64,000 bases of DNA from Candidatus Skiveiella danica. GTDB lineage: Bacteria; Pseudomonadota; Gammaproteobacteria; Burkholderiales; Burkholderiaceae_C. The position numbers and the translations under genes are program-made. The notes under the pieces are model-generated. The model did no database searches. It was not told the origin of the DNA and was given only the letters and a program-made list of their open reading frames with translations. Positions 9,889-17,794 of this stretch are shown in pieces. The stretch is from positions 62,001 through 126,000 of the forward strand of contig JADKHE010000007.1 of NCBI GenBank assembly GCA_016721925.1, read 5' to 3'. Position 1 is the first letter of the stretch. Each line of letters starts with the position of its first letter.

Positions 9889-11589
9889 CTACATGCCGGC
9901 GTAGTTCGGGCCGCCACCGCCTTCGGGCGTGACCCAGACGATGTTCTGCGTCGGGTCCTTGATATCGCAGGTCTTGCAGTGCACGCAGTTCTGGGCGTTG
10001 ATCTGCAGGCGTTGGGCGCTGCCGCCCTTGGATTCGTCGGGCACGAATTCGTACACGCCCGCCGGGCAGTAGCGACCCTCGGGTCCGGCGAACTTGGCCA
10101 GGTTCACGTTGACCGGGACCGTGGCGTCCTTGAGCGTCAGGTGGGCGGGCTGGTTCTCTTCGTGGTTGGTGTTGCTGATGAAGACGCTGGAGAGCCGGTC
10201 GAAGGTCAGGACGCCGTCGGGCTTCGGATAGTCGATGGGCCTGCACTCGGCGGCCGGCTTCAGGTAGACGTGGTCGGGCTTGTCGCGGTGGATCGTCCAG
10301 GGGATGTTGCCTTTGAGCACGAATTGCTCGATGCCGGTCATCAGCGTGCCGACCGTACGGCCCTTCTTGAACCACTGTTTGAAGTTGCGTGCCTTGTTGA
10401 GTTCGGTATGCAGCCACGATTCGTTGAAGGCCTCCGGATAGGCCGTCAGCTCGTCATGCTGGCGACCGCTCGCCAACGCGTCGAAGGCCGCTTCGGCGGC
10501 CAACATGCCGGTCTTGATGGCGGCGTGCGCACCTTTGATGCGGCTGGCATTGAGGTAACCGGCATCGCAGCCGACCAGCGCCCCGCCTGGGAACACCGTC
10601 TTGGGCAGGGACAGCAGGCCGCCGGCCGTGATGGCCCGCGCACCGTAGGAAATGCGCTTGGCGGGTTTGGCACCTTTGTCACCCTCGAAGTACCAGCGGA
10701 TGTTCGGGTGGGTCTTGTAGCGCTGAAACTCCTCGAACGGGCTGAGCCAGGGGTTTTTGTAGTCGAGGCCGACCACGAAGCCCACCACGACCTGGTTGTT
10801 TTCCATGTGGTACATGAACGAGCCGCCGTAGGTGTCTTCCTCCAGCGGCCAGCCGGCCGTGTGCACGACCAGGCCCGGGGTGTGGCGCGCCGGATCGATC
10901 TCCCAGAGTTCCTTGATGCCGATGCCGTAGCTCTGCGGATCGCAGCCGGCGTCGAGCTTGAAGTTGGCGATCAGTTGTTTGCCCAGGTGGCCGCGCGAAC
11001 CTTCGGCGAAGATGGTGTACTTGGCATGCAGTTCCATGCCCAGCTGGAAGTTCTCGGTGGGTTCGCCATCCTTTCCGATGCCCAGGTTTCCGGTGGCCAC
11101 GCCCTTGACGGAGCCATCGTCGTGGTAGAGCACCTCTGCCGCCGCGAAGCCAGGAAAAATCTCGACGCCGAGGTTCTCTGCCTGCTGGGCCATCCAGCGC
11201 ACCACTGCACCCAGGCTGACGATGTAGTTGCCGTGGTTGTGGAAGCATGCCGGCAGGAGCATGTTGGGCGTGCGGGTCGCGCCGGTCTCGCTGGTCATCA
11301 GGAAGATGTCGCCGGTGACGGGCTGGTTCAGCGGTGCGCCGAGTTCCTTCCAGTTCGGAAAAAGTTCGTTGAGGGCGATCGGGTCCATGATGGCGCCGGA
11401 CAGCGTGTGCGCGCCAGGCTCGGAGCCCTTCTCCAGCACGACGACCGAAATTTCGGTGCCTTTCGCTGCCGCCAGCTGCTTCAGGCGAATCGCGGTGGCC
11501 AGGCCGCCGGGACCGCCGCCGACCACGACCACGTCGTATTCCATTGCTTCGCGCGGGCCGAACTGGGCCAGTATTTCCTGGTTTGTCAT
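9889..11589 (-). CDS. Electron transfer flavoprotein-ubiquinone oxidoreductase
   Basis: 566 residues, full length. It takes electrons from reduced ETF (fed by acyl-CoA and other dehydrogenases) to ubiquinone at the inner membrane. The FAD motif VVVGGGPGGLATAIRL is near residue 24, and the C-terminal 4Fe-4S cluster cysteines are in NCVHCKTCDIKDPTQNIVWV. ATG 11589 (MTNQEIL) is used; a GTG 13 codons upstream is less likely. A 137-base region with a perfect palindrome separates it from a divergent SDR gene. The family assignment is firm. Confidence 0.96.
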   Translation of the reverse strand: MTNQEILAQFGPREAMEYDVVVVGGGPGGLATAIRLKQLAAAKGTEISVVVLEKGSEPGAHTLSGAIMDPIALNELFPNWKELGAPLNQPVTGDIFLMTSETGATRTPNMLLPACFHNHGNYIVSLGAVVRWMAQQAENLGVEIFPGFAAAEVLYHDDGSVKGVATGNLGIGKDGEPTENFQLGMELHAKYTIFAEGSRGHLGKQLIANFKLDAGCDPQSYGIGIKELWEIDPARHTPGLVVHTAGWPLEEDTYGGSFMYHMENNQVVVGFVVGLDYKNPWLSPFEEFQRYKTHPNIRWYFEGDKGAKPAKRISYGARAITAGGLLSLPKTVFPGGALVGCDAGYLNASRIKGAHAAIKTGMLAAEAAFDALASGRQHDELTAYPEAFNESWLHTELNKARNFKQWFKKGRTVGTLMTGIEQFVLKGNIPWTIHRDKPDHVYLKPAAECRPIDYPKPDGVLTFDRLSSVFISNTNHEENQPAHLTLKDATVPVNVNLAKFAGPEGRYCPAGVYEFVPDESKGGSAQRLQINAQNCVHCKTCDIKDPTQNIVWVTPEGGGGPNYAGM

Positions 11590-11687
11590 GGGATGTCTCG
11601 GTTGAACATGGGCGGTATCGTGCCCCACAACAGGTGCATGTGTCTGTCGGTTGGGCGACTGATTTTATGCCGTTCACAGGCACAATC

Positions 11688-11699
11688 GAACGATCGTTC
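11688..11699. promoter_or_regulatory. Perfect palindrome GAACGATCGTTC between ETF-QO and SDR genes
   Basis: A 12-bp perfect palindrome lies 28 bases before the SDR start and 99 bases before the ETF-QO start, in their divergent promoter region. Its form is that of a TetR-family operator; as far as I recall, betaproteobacterial regulators of fatty-acid degradation use sites of this type. That link is from memory and uncertain. Confidence 0.5.
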
Positions 11700-11726
11700 T
11701 CTTCGTTTTTAGTGGAGGTTCCCTCA

Positions 11727-12509
11727 ATGGCATACAGCATCGATCTCTCCGGCCGCGTGGCCTTCATCACCGGGGCCTCCGGGGGCCTCGGCGCCCAGTT
11801 TGCGCGCACGCTGGCTGCCGCCGGTGCGGGCGTCGTCCTGGCCAGCCGGCGACTGGAAAAGCTCAAGGAACTGCGCGCAGAGATCGAGGGCGCGGGCGGC
11901 GACGCCCATGTGATCGAGCTCGACGTGACCGACAACGATTCCATCAAATCCGCGGTGGCGCATGCCGAGACCGAAATGGGATCGATCGACATCCTGGTCA
12001 ACAACTCCGGTGTCAGCACCACGCAGCGCATCCAGGACGTGGCGGAGGACGACTACGACTTCGTGTTCAACACCAACGTGCGCGGCGCCTTCTTCGTGGC
12101 GCAGGAAGTGGGCAAGCGCATGCTGGCCCGTTCCCGTGGTGCGGCGCCCGGCAGTTTCACGGGCGGGCGCATCATCAACATCGCCTCGATGGCTGGCCTG
12201 AAGGTGCTGCCGCAAATCGGCGTCTATTGCATGAGCAAGGCCGCGGTGGTGCAGATGACCAAGGCCATGGCGCTGGAGTGGGGCCGCTTCGGCATCAATG
12301 TCAACGCGATCTGCCCCGGCTACATCGACACTGAGATCAACCACCACCACTGGCAGACCGAGCAGGGGCAGAAACTGATCCAGATGCTGCCGCGCAAGCG
12401 TGTGGGGCAGCCGCAGGACCTGGATGGCCTGGTGCTGATGCTGGCCAGCGACCAGAGCCACTTCATCAATGGCGCGGTCATTGCGGCCGACGATGGATTT
12501 GGGGTCTGA
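11727..12509 (+). CDS. SDR family oxidoreductase (FabG-like)
   Basis: 260-residue classical short-chain dehydrogenase. The cofactor motif is TGASGGLGAQFART (residues about 15-28), NNSG is present, and the active-site YCMSKAA carries the Tyr-x3-Lys pair near residue 170. An aspartate-free SRRLEKL loop after the second strand is compatible with NADP binding. ATG 11727 is preceded by GGAGG. Its placement opposite the ETF-QO gene, sharing a palindromic site, suggests a role in acyl-CoA or fatty-acid metabolism, such as a 3-hydroxyacyl-CoA dehydrogenase. The specific substrate cannot be read from the sequence. Confidence 0.9.
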   Translation: MAYSIDLSGRVAFITGASGGLGAQFARTLAAAGAGVVLASRRLEKLKELRAEIEGAGGDAHVIELDVTDNDSIKSAVAHAETEMGSIDILVNNSGVSTTQRIQDVAEDDYDFVFNTNVRGAFFVAQEVGKRMLARSRGAAPGSFTGGRIINIASMAGLKVLPQIGVYCMSKAAVVQMTKAMALEWGRFGINVNAICPGYIDTEINHHHWQTEQGQKLIQMLPRKRVGQPQDLDGLVLMLASDQSHFINGAVIAADDGFGV

Positions 12510-12571
12510 GGCGTGAGGCTCGCGCGCGGGCCCGGGGGCGCGCCGAGGTGCCGGGTGGGGTCCATGCCGGC

Positions 12572-13474
12572 ATGAGTTGGGGCATTGTTGCGGGCCTGCT
12601 GGCGGGCGCGCTGTGGGGGCTGGTTTTCGTGGCACCGCGCATGACGCCGGGCCTGTCATCACTCGACCTCGCCGCGGGGCGGTTCATGGCCTATGGGCTG
12701 GCGTCGACGTTGGTGCTCCTGGCCTTGCCGGGCCGCCGGCGGCGGCCCACGCTGGCCCAGATGGGCTGGGCCGTGGTCCTGAGCGTGCTGGGTTTCACAG
12801 GTTATTACTGGTTCCTGGTGCTGGCGATCCGCGATGCCGGCACCGAGGTCCCGACACTCATCATCGGCACCATTCCGCTGTGGGTCATGGTGCTGGGCAA
12901 GCCGGCAGGTCTTCGCTGGCCGGCACTGTTGCCGGGTCTGGTGCTGACGGCTGCCGGTCTGGCCTTGATGATGGACGCGACGTCGCAGGCGCCTTCAATG
13001 GACGCGACAGGCGCTGTACCCGACTTCATGCGTGGCGTAGCGTGGGCCGTCCTGGCCATGGCGTGCTGGACGGCCTTTGCGCTGCTGAACTCGGCCTGGC
13101 TGCACCGCCATCCCGAGGTCTCCGCCACGGACTGGGCCAACTGGCTCGGCGTGGCCACCGGCACGGGCGCGCTGCTGATGTGGCTGGCCCTGGGCACGCC
13201 GGCCTCCGCGCTGCTTCTGCACCCCGGCTTTGCGCAATCGGCGACGGTGTGCGTGGTCACCGGGCTGGGCTCGGCGTGGCTGGCCACCATCCTCTGGAAC
13301 GTGGCCAGCCAGCGGCTTTCCGCCAGCCTGTGCGGGCAGCTGATCGTCAGCGAGACGGTCTTCGCGCTGGTGTATTCGTTTGTGCTGGACGGCCATTGGC
13401 CGGGCCTGGCGCAGCTTGCTGCCGCCGTGCTGTTCACTTTCGGCATTCTTTTTTCGATCAGGGCACACCGATGA
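12572..13474 (+). CDS. EamA/DMT family transporter
   Basis: 300 residues with about ten hydrophobic segments arranged as two repeats of five, as in drug/metabolite transporters. The first helix starts MSWGIVAGLLAGALWGLVF and the second repeat begins near FMRGVAWAVLAMACWTAF. These proteins usually export or exchange small metabolites; the substrate is unknown. ATG 12572 is preferred to upstream GTG because it begins directly at the first membrane helix. The stop overlaps the next gene by four bases (ATGA), so the two are translationally coupled. Confidence 0.85.
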   Translation: MSWGIVAGLLAGALWGLVFVAPRMTPGLSSLDLAAGRFMAYGLASTLVLLALPGRRRRPTLAQMGWAVVLSVLGFTGYYWFLVLAIRDAGTEVPTLIIGTIPLWVMVLGKPAGLRWPALLPGLVLTAAGLALMMDATSQAPSMDATGAVPDFMRGVAWAVLAMACWTAFALLNSAWLHRHPEVSATDWANWLGVATGTGALLMWLALGTPASALLLHPGFAQSATVCVVTGLGSAWLATILWNVASQRLSASLCGQLIVSETVFALVYSFVLDGHWPGLAQLAAAVLFTFGILFSIRAHR

Positions 13475-13893
13475 AATTTGAAATTCCCGCCGTCAAGAAA
13501 CTGGTTTTCGAGATGACCATCCCGATCCGCTGGGGCGACATGGACGCGATGAACCATGTCAACAACACGACCTATTTCCGCTACCTGGAAATCATCCGCA
13601 TCGAATGGTTCCGATCCATCGGCTGCATGGTGGACCCCACCGGCGAGGGGCCGGTGATCGTCAACGCGTTCTGCAATTTCTACAAGCAGCTGGAGTTCCC
13701 GGGCGATCTGCTGGTGCGCATGTATGCCAGCGATCCGGCGCGCACCACGTTCGAGACCTGGGCCACGATCGAACGGGCCGACGCCCCCGGTGCGATCTGG
13801 GCCGCCGGCGGGGCCACGACGATCTGGGTGGACTTCCCTAAGCAGAAAGCAGTTCCCTTGCCCGATTGGCTGCGGCGTCTGGTTAATGAGTAA
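13471..13893 (+). CDS. Acyl-CoA thioesterase, 4HBT hotdog family
   Basis: 140 residues. The motif IRWGDMDAMNHVNNTTYFRYLE near residues 18-37 is the active-site loop and helix of 4-hydroxybenzoyl-CoA thioesterase-type hotdog enzymes, with the expected catalytic aspartate. It should hydrolyse an acyl-CoA or aryl-CoA in the cytoplasm. Its start overlaps the stop of the EamA transporter gene, so a shared pathway or shared expression is likely. The natural substrate is not evident. Confidence 0.88.
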   Translation: MKFEIPAVKKLVFEMTIPIRWGDMDAMNHVNNTTYFRYLEIIRIEWFRSIGCMVDPTGEGPVIVNAFCNFYKQLEFPGDLLVRMYASDPARTTFETWATIERADAPGAIWAAGGATTIWVDFPKQKAVPLPDWLRRLVNE

Positions 13894-13983
13894 GCCGCCC
13901 GGCCGTCCGGGTCGATCAGGTTGTGGCACCGCCGCCAGAGCGCGGCCCGGAAGGCTCGACGGCACGGGGTGCCGGGAGAAGGC

Positions 13984-14024
13984 TTTTAATTAGAACGGCT
14001 TATGAATACGCTGAATAATTAAAA
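13984..14024. promoter_or_regulatory. Inverted repeat in the ald promoter region
   Basis: TTTTAATTA (13984-13992) and TAATTAAAA (14016-14024) form a perfect 9-bp inverted repeat with a 23-base spacer, in an AT-rich patch that stands out from its GC-rich surroundings. It lies 63 bases before ald. Bacterial ald genes are commonly activated by Lrp/AsnC-type regulators, which bind AT-rich inverted sites; no such regulator gene is adjacent. Function inferred from position. Confidence 0.45.
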
Positions 14025-14086
14025 CAACTTCTCAAATTGGTGGTCCTTGCGCACAATCCAGTCGAACCCACCATCAGGAGACCAAC

Positions 14087-15202
14087 ATGCTCATCGGCGT
14101 ACCCAAGGAAATCAAGAACCATGAATACCGTGTCGGCCTGACGCCGGCCAGCGTGCGCGAGCTCACGGCCCATGGCCATCAGGTGCTGGTGCAAACCGAT
14201 GCCGGTACCGCGATCGACCTGACCGATGCGCAGTACGTGGCCGCCGGAGCCGAGATGGTGGCCACGGCCGCCGAGATCTTTGCGCGCGCCGAGATGATCG
14301 TGAAAGTCAAGGAACCGCAGCCCGTGGAGTGCGCGATGCTGCGCCCCGGGCAGATCCTCTATACCTACCTGCACCTTGCACCCGATCCGGAGCAGACCAA
14401 AGCGCTGGTCAAGTCCGGTGCCATCTGCATCGCCTACGAGACCATCACCGGCCCTGGCGGCGGTTTGCCCTTGCTGGCGCCGATGAGCGAAGTGGCTGGG
14501 CGCATGGCGGTGCAGGCCGGCGCCACCTACCTTGAGAAAGCCCACGGCGGGCGCGGCCTGCTGCTCGGCGGCGTGCCCGGCGTGCAGCCCGGGCATGTGG
14601 CCATCATCGGTGCCGGCGTGGTTGGCACCAATGCCTTGCAGATGGCGGTGGGCCTGGGCGCGCGAGTGACGGTGCTGGACAAGAACGTGGACCGCCTGCG
14701 CCAGCTGGACCTGGTGTTCGGCAACCGCATCAGCACCATTTATTCGACGGCGTCCGCTATCGAAGAGGCCGTGCTGGACGCCGACCTGGTGGTCGGCGGC
14801 GTGCTGGTGCCCGGTGCGGCGGCGCCCAAGCTGGTGACCCGCGCGCACGTGGCGCGCATGAAGAAGGGTGCGGTGCTGGTGGACGTGGCCATCGACCAGG
14901 GCGGCTGTTTCGAGACCTCGCACGCGACGACCCATGCCGAGCCCGTCTACATGGTGGACGGCGTGGTGCACTACTGCGTGGCCAACATGCCCGGCGCGGT
15001 GGCGCGCACCTCGACCTTTGCGCTCAACAACGCCACGATCGGGCATGCGCTGGCGCTGGCGGAAAAGGGCTGGAAGCAGGCGCTGAAGGACAACCCGCAC
15101 CTGCTGCACGGCCTGAACGTGTGCCAAGGCCAGGTGACCTACGAAGCCGTGGCACACGACCTGGGCTACGAATTCGTGGACCCCGCCGGACTGCTCGGGT
15201 GA
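14087..15202 (+). CDS. ald: Alanine dehydrogenase
   Basis: 371 residues, the standard length. It interconverts L-alanine and pyruvate plus ammonia with NAD. The N-terminal MLIGVPKEIKNHEYRVGLTP signature, the lysine in MIVKVKEPQ, the histidine in YTYLHLAPD, and the NAD site AIIGAGVVGTNALQMA near residue 170 are all present. A strong AGGAG lies before ATG 14087. The gene stands alone, with an AT-rich inverted repeat upstream and a dispersed repeat after the stop. Confidence 0.97.
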   Translation: MLIGVPKEIKNHEYRVGLTPASVRELTAHGHQVLVQTDAGTAIDLTDAQYVAAGAEMVATAAEIFARAEMIVKVKEPQPVECAMLRPGQILYTYLHLAPDPEQTKALVKSGAICIAYETITGPGGGLPLLAPMSEVAGRMAVQAGATYLEKAHGGRGLLLGGVPGVQPGHVAIIGAGVVGTNALQMAVGLGARVTVLDKNVDRLRQLDLVFGNRISTIYSTASAIEEAVLDADLVVGGVLVPGAAAPKLVTRAHVARMKKGAVLVDVAIDQGGCFETSHATTHAEPVYMVDGVVHYCVANMPGAVARTSTFALNNATIGHALALAEKGWKQALKDNPHLLHGLNVCQGQVTYEAVAHDLGYEFVDPAGLLG

Positions 15203-15248
15203 AAACGGCCACAGGAACGGCACCGACGGCCCCGCCCACCCGAAAGTT

Positions 15249-15302
15249 GAGGGAAATCAGCCCCTTCCCAGCGTCGAAAGGTCACTGATTGCTATCAGAA
15301 AA
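15249..15302 (-). repeat. Dispersed 3'-end repeat, copy 2
   Basis: Minus-oriented copy reading TAGCAATCAGTGACC and then CGACGCTGGGAAGG. It fills most of the space between the converging stops of ald and the AhpD-like gene, ending four bases from the latter's stop codon. Confidence 0.7.
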
Positions 15303-15306
15303 ATAG

Positions 15307-15894
15307 TCAGGCCTTGGCTTTCGGCATCCGGCCCATGAGGTAGAACTCGGGATTGGGCATCATGCCGCTGAAACTGGCCATGCGGTTGGACAGGCCGAAG
15401 AAGGCGGTGATGGCCGCAATGTCCCAGATGTCCTCGTCGTCAAAGCCATGGGTGTGAAGCGCCTCGAAATCGGCGTCATTGATCTGATCCGAGTGCTGGC
15501 AGACCTTCATCGCAAAGTCCAGCATTGCGCGCTGGCGCGGCGGGATCTCGGCCTTGCGGTAGTTCACCGCCACCTGGTCGGCCACGAGCGGCTTCTTTTC
15601 GTAGATGCGAAGGATGGCGCCGTGCGCCACCACACAGTACAGGCAGTTGTTGGCCGCACTGGTGGTGGTCACGATCATCTCCCGTTCGCCCTTGCTCAGG
15701 CCACTGGTGCGCCCGACGGACTCCGGCACCATCAGCGCGTCGTGGTAGGCAAAGAAGGCGCGCCATTCGGCTGGGCGGCGGGCAAAGCCCAGAAAGACGT
15801 TCGGCACAAAGCCGGCTTTCTCCTGCACTTCCAGCACTTTGGCCTTGATGTCGTCGGGCAGGTCGTTCAGTTCGGGGGCGGGGTAGCGGGTCAC
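15307..15894 (-). CDS. Peroxidase-related enzyme, AhpD/CMD-like fold
   Basis: 195 residues, length and sequence typical of the 'uncharacterised peroxidase-related' branch of the carboxymuconolactone decarboxylase/AhpD superfamily. The redox motif is SAANNCLYCVVAHGAIL near residue 85, with CxxC followed by H three residues on as in AhpD. A possible role is alkyl hydroperoxide detoxification, but the family is poorly characterised. It is divergent from the pcaC-like gene, with 62 bases between the two start codons. Confidence 0.85.
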   Translation of the reverse strand: MTRYPAPELNDLPDDIKAKVLEVQEKAGFVPNVFLGFARRPAEWRAFFAYHDALMVPESVGRTSGLSKGEREMIVTTTSAANNCLYCVVAHGAILRIYEKKPLVADQVAVNYRKAEIPPRQRAMLDFAMKVCQHSDQINDADFEALHTHGFDDEDIWDIAAITAFFGLSNRMASFSGMMPNPEFYLMGRMPKAKA

Positions 15895-15956
15895 GGCGGT
15901 CTCCTCTGGAATGATTCATGCATGATGCCAGCCTGATTTTGCAGGAGCTTCACACC

Positions 15957-16334
15957 ATGGATTCCCAATTCGACAAAGGCCTGGCCACCCGCAAGCAGGT
16001 GATGGGCGAAGACTTCGTGGCCCGCGCCTTTGGCGGGGCCACCGATTTCACCGCGCCCATCCAGCAGTACATCACGCGCAACGCCTGGGGCGACGTCTGG
16101 CAACGCCCGGGCCTGGACCTGAAAACCCGCAGCCTGATCACCGTGGCGATGCTCATTGCCCTGGGCAAGCAGCATGAACTCAAGGGCCATGTGCGCGGCG
16201 CGCTGAACAACGGCGCGACGCCGCAGGAACTCCAGGAGGTGCTGCTGCACGCGAGCATCTACTGCGGGCTGCCCACGGCGGTGGAGGCCTTCCGCACCGC
16301 CGCCGAGGTGGTGGACGCGCCGGTCCCGCGCTGA
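15957..16334 (+). CDS. Carboxymuconolactone decarboxylase family protein (PcaC-like)
   Basis: 125 residues. The stretches RKQVMGEDFVARAF, WGDVWQRPGLDLKTRSLITVAML and LKGHVRGALNNGATPQELQEV match the gamma-carboxymuconolactone decarboxylase family, whose best-known member acts in the beta-ketoadipate pathway. ATG 15957 is chosen because AGGAG lies nine bases before it; an in-frame earlier ATG has no ribosome site. No other protocatechuate genes are nearby, but scoAB, which can act at the end of that pathway, follows about 750 bases downstream. Exact substrate uncertain. Confidence 0.85.
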   Translation: MDSQFDKGLATRKQVMGEDFVARAFGGATDFTAPIQQYITRNAWGDVWQRPGLDLKTRSLITVAMLIALGKQHELKGHVRGALNNGATPQELQEVLLHASIYCGLPTAVEAFRTAAEVVDAPVPR

Positions 16335-16365
16335 AAGCCGATTTCGGTGGCCGCTGAGGCGATGT

Positions 16366-16424
16366 TCAGGGGCTTTTGGGCACCGGCCCAGCGTCGAACG
16401 GTCATGGAATGCTATGAAAATAGG
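16366..16424 (-). repeat. Dispersed 3'-end repeat, copy 3
   Basis: Minus-oriented copy with ATAGCATTCCATGACC and CGACGCTGGGCCGGTGCC. It lies between the converging stops of the pcaC-like and luxR-type genes and ends six bases from the luxR-type stop codon. Confidence 0.65.
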
Positions 16425-16430
16425 ACCTTT

Positions 16431-17021
16431 TTAACCGCCCATCAGTTTGTGCACCAGGTCGGCCGTGGTGCTGGCCTGGTACTTGCGCATCAGGCGAGCG
16501 CGGTAGATTTCCACGGTGCGGTGGCTGATCGCCAGCGCCTTGCCGATTTCCTTGGCCGTCAGGCCGTCCATGACGTGCGCGGCCACCTCGCGCTCGCGGG
16601 CGGTCAACTCAGCCTTGACCGGCCGGCGTGAGCTCAGGTCCTCGAAGCTCCAGATGCCGGCCTCGTGCGGGGCGTCGCGGTTCAGCGCGCGGCCGGTCAC
16701 ATGACACCAGAAGATCTCGCCGCGGAAGCGGCCATCGAGCCGCTTCATGAGCCGGTCGTCGGAATAGGTGCCGTCGCGGTTGAGCAGCGGCGCGATGCGC
16801 GCGCCGGTGCGCTCGTATTCGTCGGCACTGGGGTACAGGATCTGGAAGGACTGCCCGATGAGCTGCTCGCGGGTCGCGCCGAACATCTCGCAGACCCGGC
16901 GGTTGCAGTTCACCATGGTGCGGTTGCGCGAGAGCACGAGGCCGATCGGGGCCAGGTCGAAGGCCAGCTGGTAGTCGATGTCGTGGGTCACGGCGATGCG
17001 ATCGGGTTGGGGGTTGGCCAT
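16431..17021 (-). CDS. PAS-domain LuxR-type transcriptional regulator
   Basis: 196 residues. Residues about 17-125 form a PAS sensor domain (DLAPIGLVLSRNRTMVNCN, then an IWSFEDLS end). Residues about 133-196 are a LuxR/FixJ helix-turn-helix: LTAREREVAAHVMDGLTAKE followed by the ISHRTVEIYRARLMRKY recognition helix. It is a one-component regulator without a receiver domain. It is transcribed away from scoA across a 63-base gap that holds a perfect 26-bp inverted repeat, so it most likely regulates scoAB and itself. The ligand is unknown. Confidence 0.9.
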   Translation of the reverse strand: MANPQPDRIAVTHDIDYQLAFDLAPIGLVLSRNRTMVNCNRRVCEMFGATREQLIGQSFQILYPSADEYERTGARIAPLLNRDGTYSDDRLMKRLDGRFRGEIFWCHVTGRALNRDAPHEAGIWSFEDLSSRRPVKAELTAREREVAAHVMDGLTAKEIGKALAISHRTVEIYRARLMRKYQASTTADLVHKLMGG

Positions 17022-17027
17022 TACGAA

Positions 17028-17053
17028 ATACTACGTACTGAGTTACGTAGTAT
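17028..17053. promoter_or_regulatory. Perfect inverted repeat in the luxR-scoA divergent promoter
   Basis: ATACTACGTA, six bases, then TACGTAGTAT: 10-bp arms with no mismatch, seven bases from the regulator start codon and 32 bases before the scoA start. Each arm also contains the self-complementary TACGTA. It is the obvious operator for the adjacent PAS-LuxR protein, although no binding data can be inferred from sequence. Confidence 0.7.
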
Positions 17054-17084
17054 CGTTCAGCTTTCCCCATTTCAGGAGACCTGT

Positions 17085-17792
17085 GTGAACAAGCTCTATC
17101 CTTCCGCCGCCGCGGCCCTCAAGGGCATCGTGGCCGACGGCCAGCTCATGGCGGTCGGCGGCTTCGGCCTGTGCGGCATCCCCGAGGCGCTGATCGACGC
17201 GCTGCGCGACAGTGGCGTGAAGAACCTCACTGTCATTTCCAACAACGCCGGCGTCGATGGTTTCGGCCTGGGCAAGTTGCTGGAGACACGCCAGATCAAG
17301 AAGATGATCTCGTCCTACGTCGGCGAGAACAAGGAGTTCGAGCGCCAGTACCTGGCCGGCGAGCTGGAGCTGGAATTCACGCCCCAGGGCACGCTGGCCG
17401 AGAAGCTGCGCGCCGGCGGCGCCGGCATTCCGGCCTTCTTCACCCGCACCGGTGTCGGCACGCTGGTGGCCGAGGGCAAGGAGCTGCGCGAGTTCGACGG
17501 TGAGACCTACGTGATGGAGCGCGCCCTGGTGCCCGCGGTGTCGCTGGTCAAGGCGCACCGGGCTGACAAGTCGGGCAACCTGCAGTTCCGCCTGACGGCG
17601 CGCAACTTCAACCCGGCCGTTGCAATGGCCGGGCGCATCTGCGTGGTGGAAGTGGAGGAAATCGTCGAGACCGGCGCCATGGTGCCGGACCAGGTGCACC
17701 TGCCGGGCATCTATGTGCACCGCATCGTGCACAACCCGAATCCCGAAAAACGCATTGAAAAACGGACCATCACAGAAAAGGCGGGGGTGTAA
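17085..17792 (+). CDS. scoA: 3-oxoacid CoA-transferase subunit A
   Basis: 235 residues. With subunit B it moves CoA from succinyl-CoA to a 3-oxoacid such as acetoacetate or 3-oxoadipate. The glycine-rich GGFGLCGIPEALIDAL near residues 23-38 and NNAGVDGFGLGKLL are family signatures. The start is GTG 17085, with CAGGAGA five bases upstream; no ATG fits. scoB follows after two bases. The divergent PAS-LuxR gene and the inverted repeat between them suggest induced expression. Confidence 0.95.
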   Translation: MNKLYPSAAAALKGIVADGQLMAVGGFGLCGIPEALIDALRDSGVKNLTVISNNAGVDGFGLGKLLETRQIKKMISSYVGENKEFERQYLAGELELEFTPQGTLAEKLRAGGAGIPAFFTRTGVGTLVAEGKELREFDGETYVMERALVPAVSLVKAHRADKSGNLQFRLTARNFNPAVAMAGRICVVEVEEIVETGAMVPDQVHLPGIYVHRIVHNPNPEKRIEKRTITEKAGV

Positions 17793-17794
17793 TC

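Noticed and set aside
12577..13470. Open frame upstream of the thioesterase in the same reading frame
   Set aside because: It is out of frame with the EamA transporter, which has clear membrane helices; the thioesterase starts at 13471.
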